Of a stretch of DNA of 64,000 bases, positions 31,123-40,288 are shown in pieces. Each line of letters opens with the position of its first letter. The first letter of the stretch is position 1. The position numbers and the translations under genes are program-made. Under the pieces are notes generated by a model. It saw nothing but the letters and a program-made list of their open reading frames with translations. It was not told where the DNA came from and made no database searches. Origin of the DNA: CALANV01 sp036381615 (GTDB lineage: Bacteria > Pseudomonadota > Alphaproteobacteria > CACIAM-22H2); assembly GCA_036381615.1 (NCBI GenBank), contig DASVCL010000002.1, forward strand, positions 1-64,000, read 5' to 3'.

Positions 31123-31204
31123 TCGACCTCAAAATTATCCTGATCGTTTGTATCCGGACAATTCATTTCACTTATTCCGTGCCGGACGCGAAACTTGGGC
31201 CGAC

Positions 31205-31759
31205 ATGCAGAACCCGAACACGCAGAACTCGAACGCGTGGCCGGCGCACCCGCCGGCCCGCGACATCCTCGACATCATCATCCGTCCCGCGACGGCCGAG
31301 GACGCATCTGAAATCGCGCGGATTTACAACGAGGGCATCCTCGATCGCATCGCGACGCTTGAGACGGAACTCAGGACCGCGGACGAGCGCCGGCAATGGC
31401 TCGCCGGCAAGAGTCCGCGCCATCCCGTCTTTGTCGCCGCGGCGGCCGTCGGCATCGTCGGTTGGACGAGTCTCAACGTCTTCAACCCCCGCCGCTGCTA
31501 CGGCAGCGTGGCCGATATTTCGGTCTACGTGGCGCGCGATTGGCGCGGTCACGGCATCGGGCGGCGATTGCTGGATCATCTCGTCGTCGCGGCGCGCGAG
31601 CGGGGGTTTCACAAGCTCGTCCTGGCGACGTTCCCATTCAACGCCGCCGGCCTCGCCCTCTACCGGCGCGCCGGGTTCACGCCGGTGGGGACGTATCGCG
31701 AGCAGGGTCAGCTCGATGGCCGCTGGGTCGATGTCCTCGTCATGGAGAAACTGCTTTAG
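31205..31759 (+). CDS. GNAT N-acetyltransferase, PAT/ArsN1-like
   Basis: A 184-residue acetyltransferase of the phosphinothricin/arsinothricin acetyltransferase-like GNAT group. The typical N-terminal block IIRPATAEDASEIARIYNEGI is followed by ATLETE. The acetyl-CoA loop is RDWRGHGIGRRLL (112-124), and NAAGLALYRRAGF is the later conserved part. It probably acetylates an amino group of a small toxic amino acid analogue. The divergent LysR regulator may control it. An N-terminal tail of 22 residues is Asn/Gln-rich and non-conserved, so a later start is possible. Confidence 0.85.
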   Translation: MQNPNTQNSNAWPAHPPARDILDIIIRPATAEDASEIARIYNEGILDRIATLETELRTADERRQWLAGKSPRHPVFVAAAAVGIVGWTSLNVFNPRRCYGSVADISVYVARDWRGHGIGRRLLDHLVVAARERGFHKLVLATFPFNAAGLALYRRAGFTPVGTYREQGQLDGRWVDVLVMEKLL

Positions 31760-31837
31760 CGGCTTCGTGCGGCATCTCGCGGCGCGGTCGCCCTGCCCCC
31801 TCCCCGCGCCGTCTTCGTGCGCCGGACGCGATCCGGT

Positions 31838-33274
31838 TCAGGTCCCGGCGCTGAACGGATACGCCGACACGCCCTTCACCTGCTCGTCGATCATCAGGCG
31901 GTGCTGCAGCGGCGGAAACGCCCGCTGGCGGCAGTTCAAGCGCTCGCACAGGCGGCAGCCGACGCCGATCTCGGTGACGCGGTCGAGCCGCTCGAGGTCG
32001 TAGCCGTCGGCGTAGACGAGCTCGCGCGCATGGGCGATGTCGCAGCCGATGCCGATCGCGAGCTGCGAGCGCGGCTCGCGGAAAGAGCCGCTGTCCTTGT
32101 CGAGCGTGCGTGCGATGCAGAAGAACGTGGTGCCGTCGGGAAGCCGCGCCACCTGGGTGCGGATCAGCCCCGGCGTCATGAACGCCTCGTGCACGACCCA
32201 GCGCGGACATGAACCGCCGAAGCGCGAGAAATGGAAGCCCGCGGCCGAGTAGCGCTTCGAGATGTTACCGGCGATGTCGACGCGAACGAGATAGAACGGC
32301 ACGCCGCGATCGCCGGGGCGCTGCAGCGTCGACAGGCGGTGACAGGCCTGTTCGAACGAGACGCCGAAGCGATGCGTCAGGACCTCGACGTCGTAGCGCG
32401 CCGCCCGCGCCGCCGCGAGAAACGGCGCATACGGCATCAGCACCGCGCCGGCGAAGTAGTTGGTCAGCCCGACGCGGCACAGCGCCTCCGTCTCCGGCGA
32501 CGACAGCTTGGCATCGGCGACGATGCGGTCCACCGCCGCCTTCGCCTCGATGAGGCCGATCTGATAGGCGAGATGGAAGTTGCGGCTGCTCGGCGGCAGC
32601 ACCTCCGACAGCGCAAGCCGCCGCTCGTGCGCATCGTAGCGGCGCACGGCGCCGGCCATCGCATCGGCGGGCACGATCGCCACGCGGATGCCGTGCCGTG
32701 AGGCGAGATGCTCGACGAGGCCGCGATACGGATCCGCCGGATCGAGCCGCGCGTCCTGCCACAGCGCCTCGGCCGCTTCCTCGAGCGCGGGGAAATGGTT
32801 GGTGCGGTCGTGGAAGAAATCGCGTGCCTCTTCGGTCGGGCGGAGCAGACGGCGCGTGCGCGGCGGCCCGCTGCCGCCGGCGAGGTCGAGCACGACCGCC
32901 TGCGCGTCCTCGCGCGCGGCGCGATAGGCGCGATAGAGCTCGATGATGCCGCGGGCGGCGTTCGGCGCCGCGTCGACGAGGGCGCGCAGCTCGTCCGCAC
33001 CGACTTCGAAGCCGCTCAGGCTGGCATCGGCAAAAACCTCGCGCAGGCCGACGGCAAGCTTGCGCTCGTCCTCCTCGGACAGATCGTTCAGGTCGACCTG
33101 GAAAACCTGGCCGAGCCGCAGCAGGAGCGAGACCGTGACCGGCCGCTGATCGTGCTCGATCAGGTTGAGATAGCTCGGGCTGATGCCGAGGCGCGCCGCC
33201 ATCTGCTGCTGGGTCAGCCCGCGGTCCTGCCGCAGCCGGCGGATCTTCTTTCCGAGCAGCGCCTTGCGCGCCAT
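31838..33274 (-). CDS. ScfR/RamB-type Xre regulator (short-chain fatty acyl-CoA regulator)
   Basis: A 478-residue regulator. An N-terminal Xre helix-turn-helix (residues 5-62; LTQQQMAARLGISPSYLNLIE) is followed by an IrrE/ImmA-like domain and a C-terminal DUF2083 with four cysteines near the end (GVGCRLCERLNCRQRAF). Relatives (RamB, MccR, PrpQ-like) control acetate, glyoxylate or propionate genes and sense acyl-CoA. It is divergent from aceA, and the intergenic repeat (TTTACAA/TTTGCAAA) fits its operator. The start at 33274 was preferred to a longer, AT-rich extension. Confidence 0.9.
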   Translation of the reverse strand: MARKALLGKKIRRLRQDRGLTQQQMAARLGISPSYLNLIEHDQRPVTVSLLLRLGQVFQVDLNDLSEEDERKLAVGLREVFADASLSGFEVGADELRALVDAAPNAARGIIELYRAYRAAREDAQAVVLDLAGGSGPPRTRRLLRPTEEARDFFHDRTNHFPALEEAAEALWQDARLDPADPYRGLVEHLASRHGIRVAIVPADAMAGAVRRYDAHERRLALSEVLPPSSRNFHLAYQIGLIEAKAAVDRIVADAKLSSPETEALCRVGLTNYFAGAVLMPYAPFLAAARAARYDVEVLTHRFGVSFEQACHRLSTLQRPGDRGVPFYLVRVDIAGNISKRYSAAGFHFSRFGGSCPRWVVHEAFMTPGLIRTQVARLPDGTTFFCIARTLDKDSGSFREPRSQLAIGIGCDIAHARELVYADGYDLERLDRVTEIGVGCRLCERLNCRQRAFPPLQHRLMIDEQVKGVSAYPFSAGT

Positions 33275-33433
33275 GGAAGTTCTCCCGAGTCTATTTACAA
33301 GTTTTACAAAGCTGCGCAGCAATCGGAAAACTTACGCACGGCTTTGCAAATTATCTTGCGCAATCCTGATTGCTCTTCGCAGGTGCAATGTCAAGATATT
33401 TACACCGAACGGCAATCGAAAGGATTCGCTTCC
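33275..33433. promoter_or_regulatory. Divergent ScfR/aceA regulatory region
   Basis: An AT-rich 159-base region contains TTTACAA (33294-33300), TTTACAAA (33303-33310) and the palindrome TTTGCAAA (33343-33350). RamB of Corynebacterium recognises AAACTTTGCAAA-like sites, and the local copies agree with that core. This is the likely operator for autorepression and acetate/fatty-acid control of isocitrate lyase. Confidence 0.6.
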
Positions 33434-34726
33434 ATGACACTCGACTGGCGTGACTCCGACCGCTGGCGCGGCATCAAGCGCGATTACACCGAGGCCGACG
33501 TGCGGCGCCTCGCCGGCTCGCTCCGCGTCGCGCATACGTTGGCCGACCAGGGCGCGCGGCGGCTCTGGCACCTGCTGCGGACCGAAGAATTCGTCCCGAC
33601 GCTCGGCGCGCTCACCGGCAATCAGGCCGTCCAGCAGGTCAGGGCGGGGCTCAAGGCGATCTACCTGTCGGGCTGGCAGGTGGCCGCCGACGCGAACAAC
33701 GCCGGGCAGATGTATCCCGACCAAAGCCTCTATCCGGCGAGCTCCGTGCCCGACGTCGTGCGGCGCATCAACAACGCGCTGCGTCGCGCCGACCAGATCC
33801 AGACCATGGAAGGGAAGGGAGATATCCACTGGTTCGCGCCGATCGTCGCCGACGCCGAGGCCGGGTTCGGCGGCCCGCTCAACGCCTTCGAACTGATGAA
33901 GGCGATGATCGATGCGGGTGCCGCAGGCGTGCATTTCGAAGATCAGCTCGCATCGGAGAAGAAGTGCGGCCATCTGGGCGGCAAGGTGCTGGTGCCGATC
34001 CAGCAGCACATCCGCACGCTCAACGCGGCCCGGCTTGCCGCCGACGTCGAGGGCGTGCCGACCGTCCTTCTCGCCCGCACCGATGCCGACTCCGCGCAAC
34101 TGCTGACGTCCGACATCGACCCGCGCGACCGGCCGTTCCTCACGGGCGAGCGCACGCCCGAGGGCTTCTTCCGCATCAAGCCGGGCGTCGGTAAGGACTA
34201 CGCGATCGCGCGCGGGCTCGCCTACGCCGAATATGCCGATCTCATCTGGTGGGAGACGTCGGAGCCGAATCTCGAGGACGCGCGGCGCTTCGCCGAGGCG
34301 ATCCATCATCACTTCCCGGACAAGATGCTCGCCTACAACTGCTCGCCGTCGTTCAACTGGCGCAGGAAGCTCGCCCCTCACGACATCGCCGAATTCCAGC
34401 GGCGCATCGGCAAGATGGGCTACAAGTATCAGTTCGTGACGCTCGCCGGATTCCACGCGCTCAACTACAGCATGTTCGAGCTCGCGCGCGGCTACCGCGA
34501 ACGCGGCATGGCGGCGTACGCGGACCTGCAGGATGCCGAGTTCGCGGCGGAGCGGCACGGCTACACCGCCATCAAGCACCAGCGCGAGGTCGGGACCGGC
34601 TATTTCGACGCGGTGGCGATGGCGCTGTCCGGCGGCACGTCGTCCACGACGGCGCTGGCCGGGTCGACCGAGGCCGAGCAGTTCCACGACGCGCCCGCCA
34701 CGGTGCGGGCCGCGGCGGCGGAGTAG
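33434..34726 (+). CDS. aceA: Isocitrate lyase
   Basis: A 430-residue isocitrate lyase, the glyoxylate-shunt enzyme that cleaves isocitrate to succinate and glyoxylate. The signature KKCGHLGGK is present, with catalytic Cys in the KKCGH block, as are DAEAGFGG and FHALNYSMFELA. Length is right for the short bacterial form. ATG 33434 was chosen as it begins the conserved MTLDWRDSDRW end. A perfect terminator follows. It is divergent from the ScfR/RamB-type regulator. Confidence 0.97.
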   Translation: MTLDWRDSDRWRGIKRDYTEADVRRLAGSLRVAHTLADQGARRLWHLLRTEEFVPTLGALTGNQAVQQVRAGLKAIYLSGWQVAADANNAGQMYPDQSLYPASSVPDVVRRINNALRRADQIQTMEGKGDIHWFAPIVADAEAGFGGPLNAFELMKAMIDAGAAGVHFEDQLASEKKCGHLGGKVLVPIQQHIRTLNAARLAADVEGVPTVLLARTDADSAQLLTSDIDPRDRPFLTGERTPEGFFRIKPGVGKDYAIARGLAYAEYADLIWWETSEPNLEDARRFAEAIHHHFPDKMLAYNCSPSFNWRRKLAPHDIAEFQRRIGKMGYKYQFVTLAGFHALNYSMFELARGYRERGMAAYADLQDAEFAAERHGYTAIKHQREVGTGYFDAVAMALSGGTSSTTALAGSTEAEQFHDAPATVRAAAAE

Positions 34727-34892
34727 GCGCGCGCGCGTGGTTTTCGACACCCCGTTTGCGTCACCGGTGCCCGCGAGCTTCGCCAGTGCGAACGTGATAA
34801 TGCCTCTGCCCGGTTTTCCACAGGCCGGTGTTGCGGTGATGTAACGGGCGCGAGTTGACGGGGGCAAGGCCCGGGTTTAGGGAGGCAAAGGC

Positions 34893-34929
34893 TAGGCGGT
34901 CGCGGCAGCGCGACCGCCTAAGTCTTTTA
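34893..34929 (+). terminator. Rho-independent terminator after aceA
   Basis: A perfect 12-base-pair stem (34893-34904 and 34909-34920), a four-base loop and AGTCTTTTA downstream make a strong intrinsic terminator. Confidence 0.85.
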
Positions 34930-35002
34930 CGGCGTTACCGCGGCCGTCCGACCGGACGGCCGCGGATGCCCGACCGGGCGCGTTCTCCGAGTCAGCGACG
35001 AT

Positions 35003-35551
35003 TCAGCCGAGCTTCGCCGAAAGGTTGTCGATCGGCTCGTCGCGATCCTGGGCGAGGCGGACCGTCAGCGTCTTCAGCGGCGAGCCGTGCAGGAAGACCT
35101 GGATCGAGAGGACGATATCGACGTTCACGCCGTCGCTCGACAGCGGCAGCATCAGGCGTTGCGTCCACATCTGCGCCTGACGCCGGCCGCCATATCTGGA
35201 GGTGGAGTAGACCGGGCGCTGCCGCGCGACGATGTCGCGGTAAAGGCCTTCGATGAACTCCCGGTAGCGGCCGGTCATGACCTCGTCGACATACTGGCCG
35301 GTGAGTTCCTGGCCGAATGCCTCGGCCACCGCCGTCCCGCAGAGCCGATAGCGGAAGCGGGCGCCGCCATCGACGACGTCCGTCAGCATGAGATACGGCA
35401 GGACGCTCTTGAGCTCTGCGGGCTCGATGTCCGCGCGCGCCGGCATGGCCCGTGCGCCGCGCTTGTCGTTCCAATAGGCAAAGACGGTGTGCAACCGCGG
35501 ATCGGCATCCCGGAACGGCACGGCACCCGCCGCGGACAAGTCTTTGGCCAT
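35003..35551 (-). CDS. PAS_5 family protein
   Basis: A 182-residue protein of the alphaproteobacterial PAS_5 (PF07310-like) family. Motifs are AYWNDKRGARAMP, ADIEPAELKSVLPYLMLTDV, RFRYRLCGT and later LMLPLSSDGVNVDIVLSIQVF. These proteins usually consist of one PAS sensor domain and little else; ligand and partner are unknown. ATG 35551 has a weak Shine-Dalgarno. A second, interrupted copy lies at 48.8-49.3 kb. Confidence 0.8.
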   Translation of the reverse strand: MAKDLSAAGAVPFRDADPRLHTVFAYWNDKRGARAMPARADIEPAELKSVLPYLMLTDVVDGGARFRYRLCGTAVAEAFGQELTGQYVDEVMTGRYREFIEGLYRDIVARQRPVYSTSRYGGRRQAQMWTQRLMLPLSSDGVNVDIVLSIQVFLHGSPLKTLTVRLAQDRDEPIDNLSAKLG

Positions 35552-35603
35552 CGTGTCCCCCCGCACCACAACCGACGCGGGAGTCAACTGTACGCGTTTT
35601 TGC

Positions 35604-36917
35604 CTACAAAATAAACTTGCTCAGGTCGGCGTTCTTGGCGAGGTCGCTGACCTTGTCGCGGACATAGGCGGCATCGACGGTCAGCGTCGTCCCCGGCTGG
35701 TCGGAGGCGTTGAAGCTGATGTCCTCGAGCAGGCGCTCGAGGATGGTCTGCAGACGGCGGGCCCCGATGTTCTCGACATTGCGGTTGACCTCGGCGGCGA
35801 GGCTCGCGATCTCGGCGATCGCATCGGGCGTGAAGTCGAGGGTGACGTCCTCGGTCTTCAGCAGCGCCTTGTACTGCTTGATCAGGCTGTTCTCGGGCTC
35901 GGTCAGGATGCGCACGAAGTCGTCGCGGTCGAGCGCCTTCAGCTCGACCCGGATCGGCAGCCGGCCCTGGAGCTCCGGCAGCAGGTCCGACGGCTTGGCG
36001 AGGTGGAAGGCGCCCGAGGCGATGAACAGGACATGGTCGCTCTTGATCGCGCCATACTTGGTCGCGACCGTGGTGCCCTCGATCAGCGGCAGCAGGTCGC
36101 GCTGCACGCCCTCGCGGCTCACGTCGGCGCCGACGCGTTCGCCGCGCGCGCAGATCTTGTCGATCTCGTCGATGAAGACGATGCCGTTCTGCTCGACCGC
36201 AGTCTTGGCCTCGTTGATGACGCGATCCTGGTCGAGCAGCTTGTCGCTCTCCTCGGCCATGAGGACGGCATAGCTTTCGGCGACCGACATGCGGCGCGGC
36301 TTCGTGCGCATGCCGCCGAACGCCTTGCCGAGGATGTCGTTGAGGTTGAGCATGCCCATCTGCGCGCCCGGCATGCCCGGAATGTCGAAGGTCGGAAGCT
36401 GCAGGCCGCCGGTGTCCTGCACCTGCACCTCGATCTCGCGGTCGGCGAGCTGGCCTTCGCGCAGCATCTTGCGGAACTTCGCGCGCGTTTCGGGGGAGGC
36501 ATTCTGGCCGACCAGCGCGTCGAGCACGCGTTCCTCCGCAGCGATCTCGGCCTTGGCCGCGACCTCCTTGCGCAGACGCTCGCGCGTCATGCCGATCGAC
36601 ACCTCAAGCAGGTCGCGCATGATCTGCTCGACGTCGCGCCCGACATAGCCGACCTCGGTGAATTTCGTCGCCTCGACCTTGAGGAAGGGCGCCTGGGCGA
36701 GGCGCGCAAGGCGGCGCGCGATCTCGGTCTTGCCGCAGCCGGTCGGACCGATCATCAGGATGTTCTTCGGCAGGACTTCCTCGCGCAGTCCCTCCGGCAG
36801 CTGCTGGCGCCGCCAGCGATTGCGGAGCGCGATGGCGACGGCGCGCTTGGCCGCATTCTGGCCGACGATGTAGCGGTCGAGTTCGGAGACGATTTCGCGC
36901 GGAGAGAAGAAGGTCAT
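35604..36917 (-). CDS. hslU: ATP-dependent protease ATPase subunit HslU
   Basis: A 437-residue AAA+ unfoldase that feeds substrate to HslV. The P loop GPTGCGKT is at 57-64, with GYVGRDVEQIMRDLLE, Walker B IVFIDEIDKI and a C-terminal tip ending LSKFIL, which activates HslV. The I domain is present. It is the second gene of an hslV-hslU operon, with 94 bases between them. Confidence 0.97.
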   Translation of the reverse strand: MTFFSPREIVSELDRYIVGQNAAKRAVAIALRNRWRRQQLPEGLREEVLPKNILMIGPTGCGKTEIARRLARLAQAPFLKVEATKFTEVGYVGRDVEQIMRDLLEVSIGMTRERLRKEVAAKAEIAAEERVLDALVGQNASPETRAKFRKMLREGQLADREIEVQVQDTGGLQLPTFDIPGMPGAQMGMLNLNDILGKAFGGMRTKPRRMSVAESYAVLMAEESDKLLDQDRVINEAKTAVEQNGIVFIDEIDKICARGERVGADVSREGVQRDLLPLIEGTTVATKYGAIKSDHVLFIASGAFHLAKPSDLLPELQGRLPIRVELKALDRDDFVRILTEPENSLIKQYKALLKTEDVTLDFTPDAIAEIASLAAEVNRNVENIGARRLQTILERLLEDISFNASDQPGTTLTVDAAYVRDKVSDLAKNADLSKFIL

Positions 36918-37011
36918 GGCGTCAACGAAGTTCCTTTGAATGTCGCCGGCGGCCCTGTGGGTCGTCCGATACCCGGCTCAAGCCCGGCACGCCTGGGGCA
37001 GGGCGCTTCGC

Positions 37012-37563
37012 CTAGAGGCTCTCGATCACCAGTTTGTCGTTGGTATAGACGCAGATTCCGGCGGCGATCTTCATCGCGCGTTCGGCGATCTCGCGGGCGT
37101 CGAGGCCATCGATGGCGATGAGGGCGCGGGCCGCCGCGAGCGCGAACGCGCCGCCCGAGCCGATGCCGATCAGGCCGTCCTCGGGCTCGAGCACATCGCC
37201 ATTGCCGCTGAGCACGAGCGACACGTTGGCGTCGGCGACGGCCATCATCGCTTCGAGCCGCCGGAGATAACGGTCCGTCCGCCAGTCCTTGGCAAGCTCC
37301 ACACAGGCGCGCGTGAGCTGGCCCGGATGCTGCTCAAGCTTGGCCTCGAGCCGCTCGAACAACGTGAACGCATCCGCCGTCGCGCCGGCAAATCCGGCAA
37401 TCACGCCGCCGCCGGCAAGCCGGCGCACCTTCTTGGCATTCGACTTGACGACGGTCTGTCCCATGCTGACCTGGCCGTCACCGGCGATGACGACCTGTCC
37501 GTTCTTGCGCACGGCAAGAATGGTGGTGCCGTGCCACTGGGGCGCTTCGTGGGTGAAAGACAT
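37012..37563 (-). CDS. hslV: ATP-dependent protease subunit HslV
   Basis: A 183-residue peptidase with a proteasome beta fold. The propeptide MSFTHEAPQWHG is removed to expose catalytic threonine T13 in the mature start TTILAVRKNG. GDGQVSMGQTV, then GFAGATADAFTL and IGSGGAFALAAARAL follow. It forms a double hexamer capped by HslU for heat-shock protein turnover. It is the first gene of the operon. Confidence 0.97.
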   Translation of the reverse strand: MSFTHEAPQWHGTTILAVRKNGQVVIAGDGQVSMGQTVVKSNAKKVRRLAGGGVIAGFAGATADAFTLFERLEAKLEQHPGQLTRACVELAKDWRTDRYLRRLEAMMAVADANVSLVLSGNGDVLEPEDGLIGIGSGGAFALAAARALIAIDGLDAREIAERAMKIAAGICVYTNDKLVIESL

Positions 37564-37746
37564 CGACGAGATCCGGAGAACAGGAGCGCGCCCGGCACGC
37601 GCGGACGCCCATAAGGATTTAGGCCGCGACATGCCCACGATCAAGCCTGAGCGCGGTATCGGCAAAACCTTGCCGAGCCGCCACGTATGGTTCACACTCG
37701 CTGCGCATTCGCAGCAACCCACCGTGGTAGTAAAGGAGTAGGGGGG

Positions 37747-38208
37747 ATGATTCTTGATCGGCCGCAGCGGGCCATTCCCGCGCTCGGCGCCGTCTATGAC
37801 GCACTTTACGAGTATGCCTATCCGCTGATCCGCATCGTGTTCGGCCTTTTGTTCGTGCCGCATGGCGCACAGAAGCTGTTCGGGCTCGCCGGCGGCAGCA
37901 TCGCCGGCACCGCCCAGTTCATGACAAAGATGGGGCTGGAGCCCGCCGTCCCGCTGACCTGGTTCATCGCGCTGCTGGAATTCTTCGGCGGCCTGATGAT
38001 TGCGGCTGGGCTGCTCACCCGTCCGCTGGCCGTGCTCTTCGCCGGGTTCATGCTGGTCGCCACGTTCCATGTCCATGGGCCGAACGGGTTCTTCTGGACG
38101 AAGGGCGGATACGAATACCCGCTCCTGCTGCTGATCCTGTCGATCGCGATCGCCATCCGCGGCGGCGACCGGCTGTCGGTCGACCAGGCCATCGGCAAGG
38201 AAGTCTGA
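37747..38208 (+). CDS. DoxX family membrane protein
   Basis: A 153-residue DoxX-family protein with four membrane helices (about residues 23-40, 55-80, 85-105, 115-135). The motif RIVFGLLFVPHGAQKLFG is typical, as are GLEPAVPLTWFIALLEFFGG and ATFHVHGPNGFFW. Related proteins work in thiosulfate or redox metabolism or are of unknown role. AAGGAG lies before ATG 37747. A strong terminator follows at 38242. Confidence 0.9.
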   Translation: MILDRPQRAIPALGAVYDALYEYAYPLIRIVFGLLFVPHGAQKLFGLAGGSIAGTAQFMTKMGLEPAVPLTWFIALLEFFGGLMIAAGLLTRPLAVLFAGFMLVATFHVHGPNGFFWTKGGYEYPLLLLILSIAIAIRGGDRLSVDQAIGKEV

Positions 38209-38241
38209 CCGCTTTCTCGCCTCGTATCCGTGCATGAGGCG

Positions 38242-38277
38242 CCCGGACGGCGGACCCTTTCGCCGTCCGGGTCGTTT
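38242..38277 (+). terminator. Rho-independent terminator after DoxX gene
   Basis: A perfect 11-base-pair stem (38242-38252 with 38261-38271), an eight-base loop and TCGTTT downstream. Between it and hisB (38278-38584), one Arg/Pro-rich frame from ATG 38287 is open but not convincing as a gene. Confidence 0.7.
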
Positions 38278-38584
38278 CATGGGGCGATGCGACAGAAGCC
38301 CGACGCCGAAACCGCGCGCCGCAACTTCACGCGCGGACCGAACGTCCAGCCGGGTCATCCGCCCGGCAGTCCGCCGCCCGACGAAGGCCATCTGGCGCGG
38401 CGACGCCAGTCGGGCCGCGGGCGCAACCCGCCCGCGGGGCAGGAGAAGGCGCGGCCCCGCGATACCGGGCGCAGCGGCGCCTGATTACCGTCTACGGCGC
38501 CCCGGACTGGCCCCGGCGCGGGGGCTTTGCTAAAACGTCGGCCAACCGAATTGCCGAGGCGGCGCCATGGGCGCCGACTGAACC

Positions 38585-39229
38585 ATGCCCCAAGCATCGC
38601 CCGTGTCGATCGTCCAGGCCCCGGTCCGCCAAGCGACCGTCGAGCGCAATACCAAAGAAACGCGCATCAAGGCGCACGTGAACCTCGACGGCAGCGGGAC
38701 CTACGACATCAAGACGGGGATCGGCTTTCTCGATCACATGCTGGAGCAATTGTCGCGCCACAGCCTGATCGATCTGAATCTGCGCGCGGATGGCGACCTC
38801 CACATCGATTTCCACCACACGACCGAGGACACGGGCTATGTCGTCGGTGCGGCGATCAGCCGCGCGCTGGGCGACCGCCGCGGCATCGTGCGCTATGGCG
38901 ACGCGCTGATCCCGATGGACGAAACGCTGACGCGCGTGGCGCTGGATGCGTCGAACCGGCCCTATCTGGTGTGGAAGGTCAACTTCACCCGCGCCAAGCT
39001 TGGCGACATGGATACGGAGCTGTTCAAGGAGTGGTTCAGGGCGTTCGCGCAGGAAGCCGGGCTCACGCTCCATGTCGAGGTCCTGTACGGCGAGAACAAC
39101 CACCACATGATCGAGTCGTGCTTCAAGGGACTGGCCCGCGCGCTCAGGCAGGCGATCGCGCTCGATCCGCGCAAGGCGGATGCGGTCCCCTCGACCAAGG
39201 GCGTCCTCGGCGGCACGCTGCCGGTGTGA
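38585..39229 (+). CDS. hisB: Imidazoleglycerol-phosphate dehydratase HisB
   Basis: A 214-residue single-domain HisB that dehydrates imidazoleglycerol phosphate in histidine synthesis. Metal-binding motifs are FLDHMLEQLSRH, DFHHTTEDTGYVVG and the C-terminal GENNHHMIESCFKGLARALR. The first 20 residues are less conserved. It is first in the his operon of this window. The N-terminal phosphatase of enteric HisB is absent, as expected. Confidence 0.97.
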   Translation: MPQASPVSIVQAPVRQATVERNTKETRIKAHVNLDGSGTYDIKTGIGFLDHMLEQLSRHSLIDLNLRADGDLHIDFHHTTEDTGYVVGAAISRALGDRRGIVRYGDALIPMDETLTRVALDASNRPYLVWKVNFTRAKLGDMDTELFKEWFRAFAQEAGLTLHVEVLYGENNHHMIESCFKGLARALRQAIALDPRKADAVPSTKGVLGGTLPV

Positions 39230-39236
39230 TCCGCGC

Positions 39237-39635
39237 ATGGCGAAGCCGAAGCCCTATACCGCGCATGTGCGACGCCGCGGGCCGTGGCGCGAGAGCGACG
39301 TCGTTCTCGTGAAGGACGGGTTCTCGTGGCCGGCATTCTTCTTCAGCTTCGTCTGGTCGCTGTGGCACGGGCTGTGGATGTTCACGCTCGTCATCATCGT
39401 CGGCACGGTCGCGCTTGGCCTTGCCAGCGAGCTGCTTGCGATCGATCCGGTAACGGAGGCCGCAGCCGGTCTGGGCTGGAGCCTGCTGATCGGCTTCGAA
39501 GCGAACGACGCGCGGCGCCGCGCGCTCGCCCGCCGCGGGTTCGATATGACCGGCATCGTCTTCGGCGCGAACGTCGGCGAGGCCGAGCGGCATTTCTTTT
39601 ACAAGTTCCCTCACGCGGCCGTGGCCGCCACCTGA
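39237..39635 (+). CDS. DUF2628 domain membrane protein
   Basis: A 132-residue inner-membrane protein with DUF2628 features: DVVLVKDGFSWPAFFF, a membrane pair near residues 40-85 and the tail RRGFDMTGIVFGANVGEAE. Function is unknown. It starts seven bases after hisB and ends eight bases before hisH, so it belongs to the his operon, a conserved position in Rhodospirillales. Confidence 0.9.
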   Translation: MAKPKPYTAHVRRRGPWRESDVVLVKDGFSWPAFFFSFVWSLWHGLWMFTLVIIVGTVALGLASELLAIDPVTEAAAGLGWSLLIGFEANDARRRALARRGFDMTGIVFGANVGEAERHFFYKFPHAAVAAT

Positions 39636-39643
39636 ACCGGTCC

Positions 39644-40288
39644 ATGCAGGCAGTGATCATCGACTACGGATCGGGAAACCTCCGATCCGCCGCCAAGGCA
39701 TTCGAGCGCGCCGCGCGCGAGGCCGATCTCGACATCGCCATCAAGGTGTCGGCCGATCCGCGCGACGTCGAACGGGCAAGCCATGTCGTGCTCCCGGGCG
39801 TCGGCGCCTTCGCCGACTGTGCCGCGGGCTTGCGTGCCGTTCCCGGCATGGTCGCGGCCATGGAGCGCGCGGTGCGCGAGCAGGGGCGCCCCTTTCTCGG
39901 CATCTGCGTCGGCATGCAGCTTCTCGCGACCATGGGGCGCGAGCATGGCGAACATCAGGGACTCGGCTGGATCGACGGCGAGGTCATACGCCTCGCCGGC
40001 GCGGACGTCGGCCTGAAGGTGCCGCACATGGGCTGGAACGAGCTTGATCTGCGGCAGCCGGCCCACCCGTTGCTGGCGGGGATCGAAAGCGGGACTCACG
40101 CCTATTTCGTGCACAGCTATCATTTCGTCGCCGGCGATCCGGGCGTCGTGCTCGCGCATACCGATTACGGCGGCCCGGTGGCCGCCGTGCTCGCGCACGG
40201 CAATATCGCCGGCACGCAGTTCCATCCCGAGAAGAGCCAGGCGACGGGCCTGCGCCTCATCGCCAATTTCCTGCGGTGGCGGCCATGA
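39644..40288 (+). CDS. hisH: Imidazole glycerol phosphate synthase subunit HisH
   Basis: A 214-residue class I glutamine amidotransferase that supplies ammonia to HisF. The nucleophile is C88 in FLGICVGMQLL, and the His-Glu pair is in QFHPEKSQ. The oxyanion loop LPGVGAF precedes them. The stop overlaps hisA (ATGA). Confidence 0.97.
   Translation: MQAVIIDYGSGNLRSAAKAFERAAREADLDIAIKVSADPRDVERASHVVLPGVGAFADCAAGLRAVPGMVAAMERAVREQGRPFLGICVGMQLLATMGREHGEHQGLGWIDGEVIRLAGADVGLKVPHMGWNELDLRQPAHPLLAGIESGTHAYFVHSYHFVAGDPGVVLAHTDYGGPVAAVLAHGNIAGTQFHPEKSQATGLRLIANFLRWRP

Noticed and set aside
38287..38484. Small Arg/Pro-rich frame before hisB
   Set aside because: No Shine-Dalgarno, low-complexity composition and no homologue recalled; it follows a terminator but looks non-coding.
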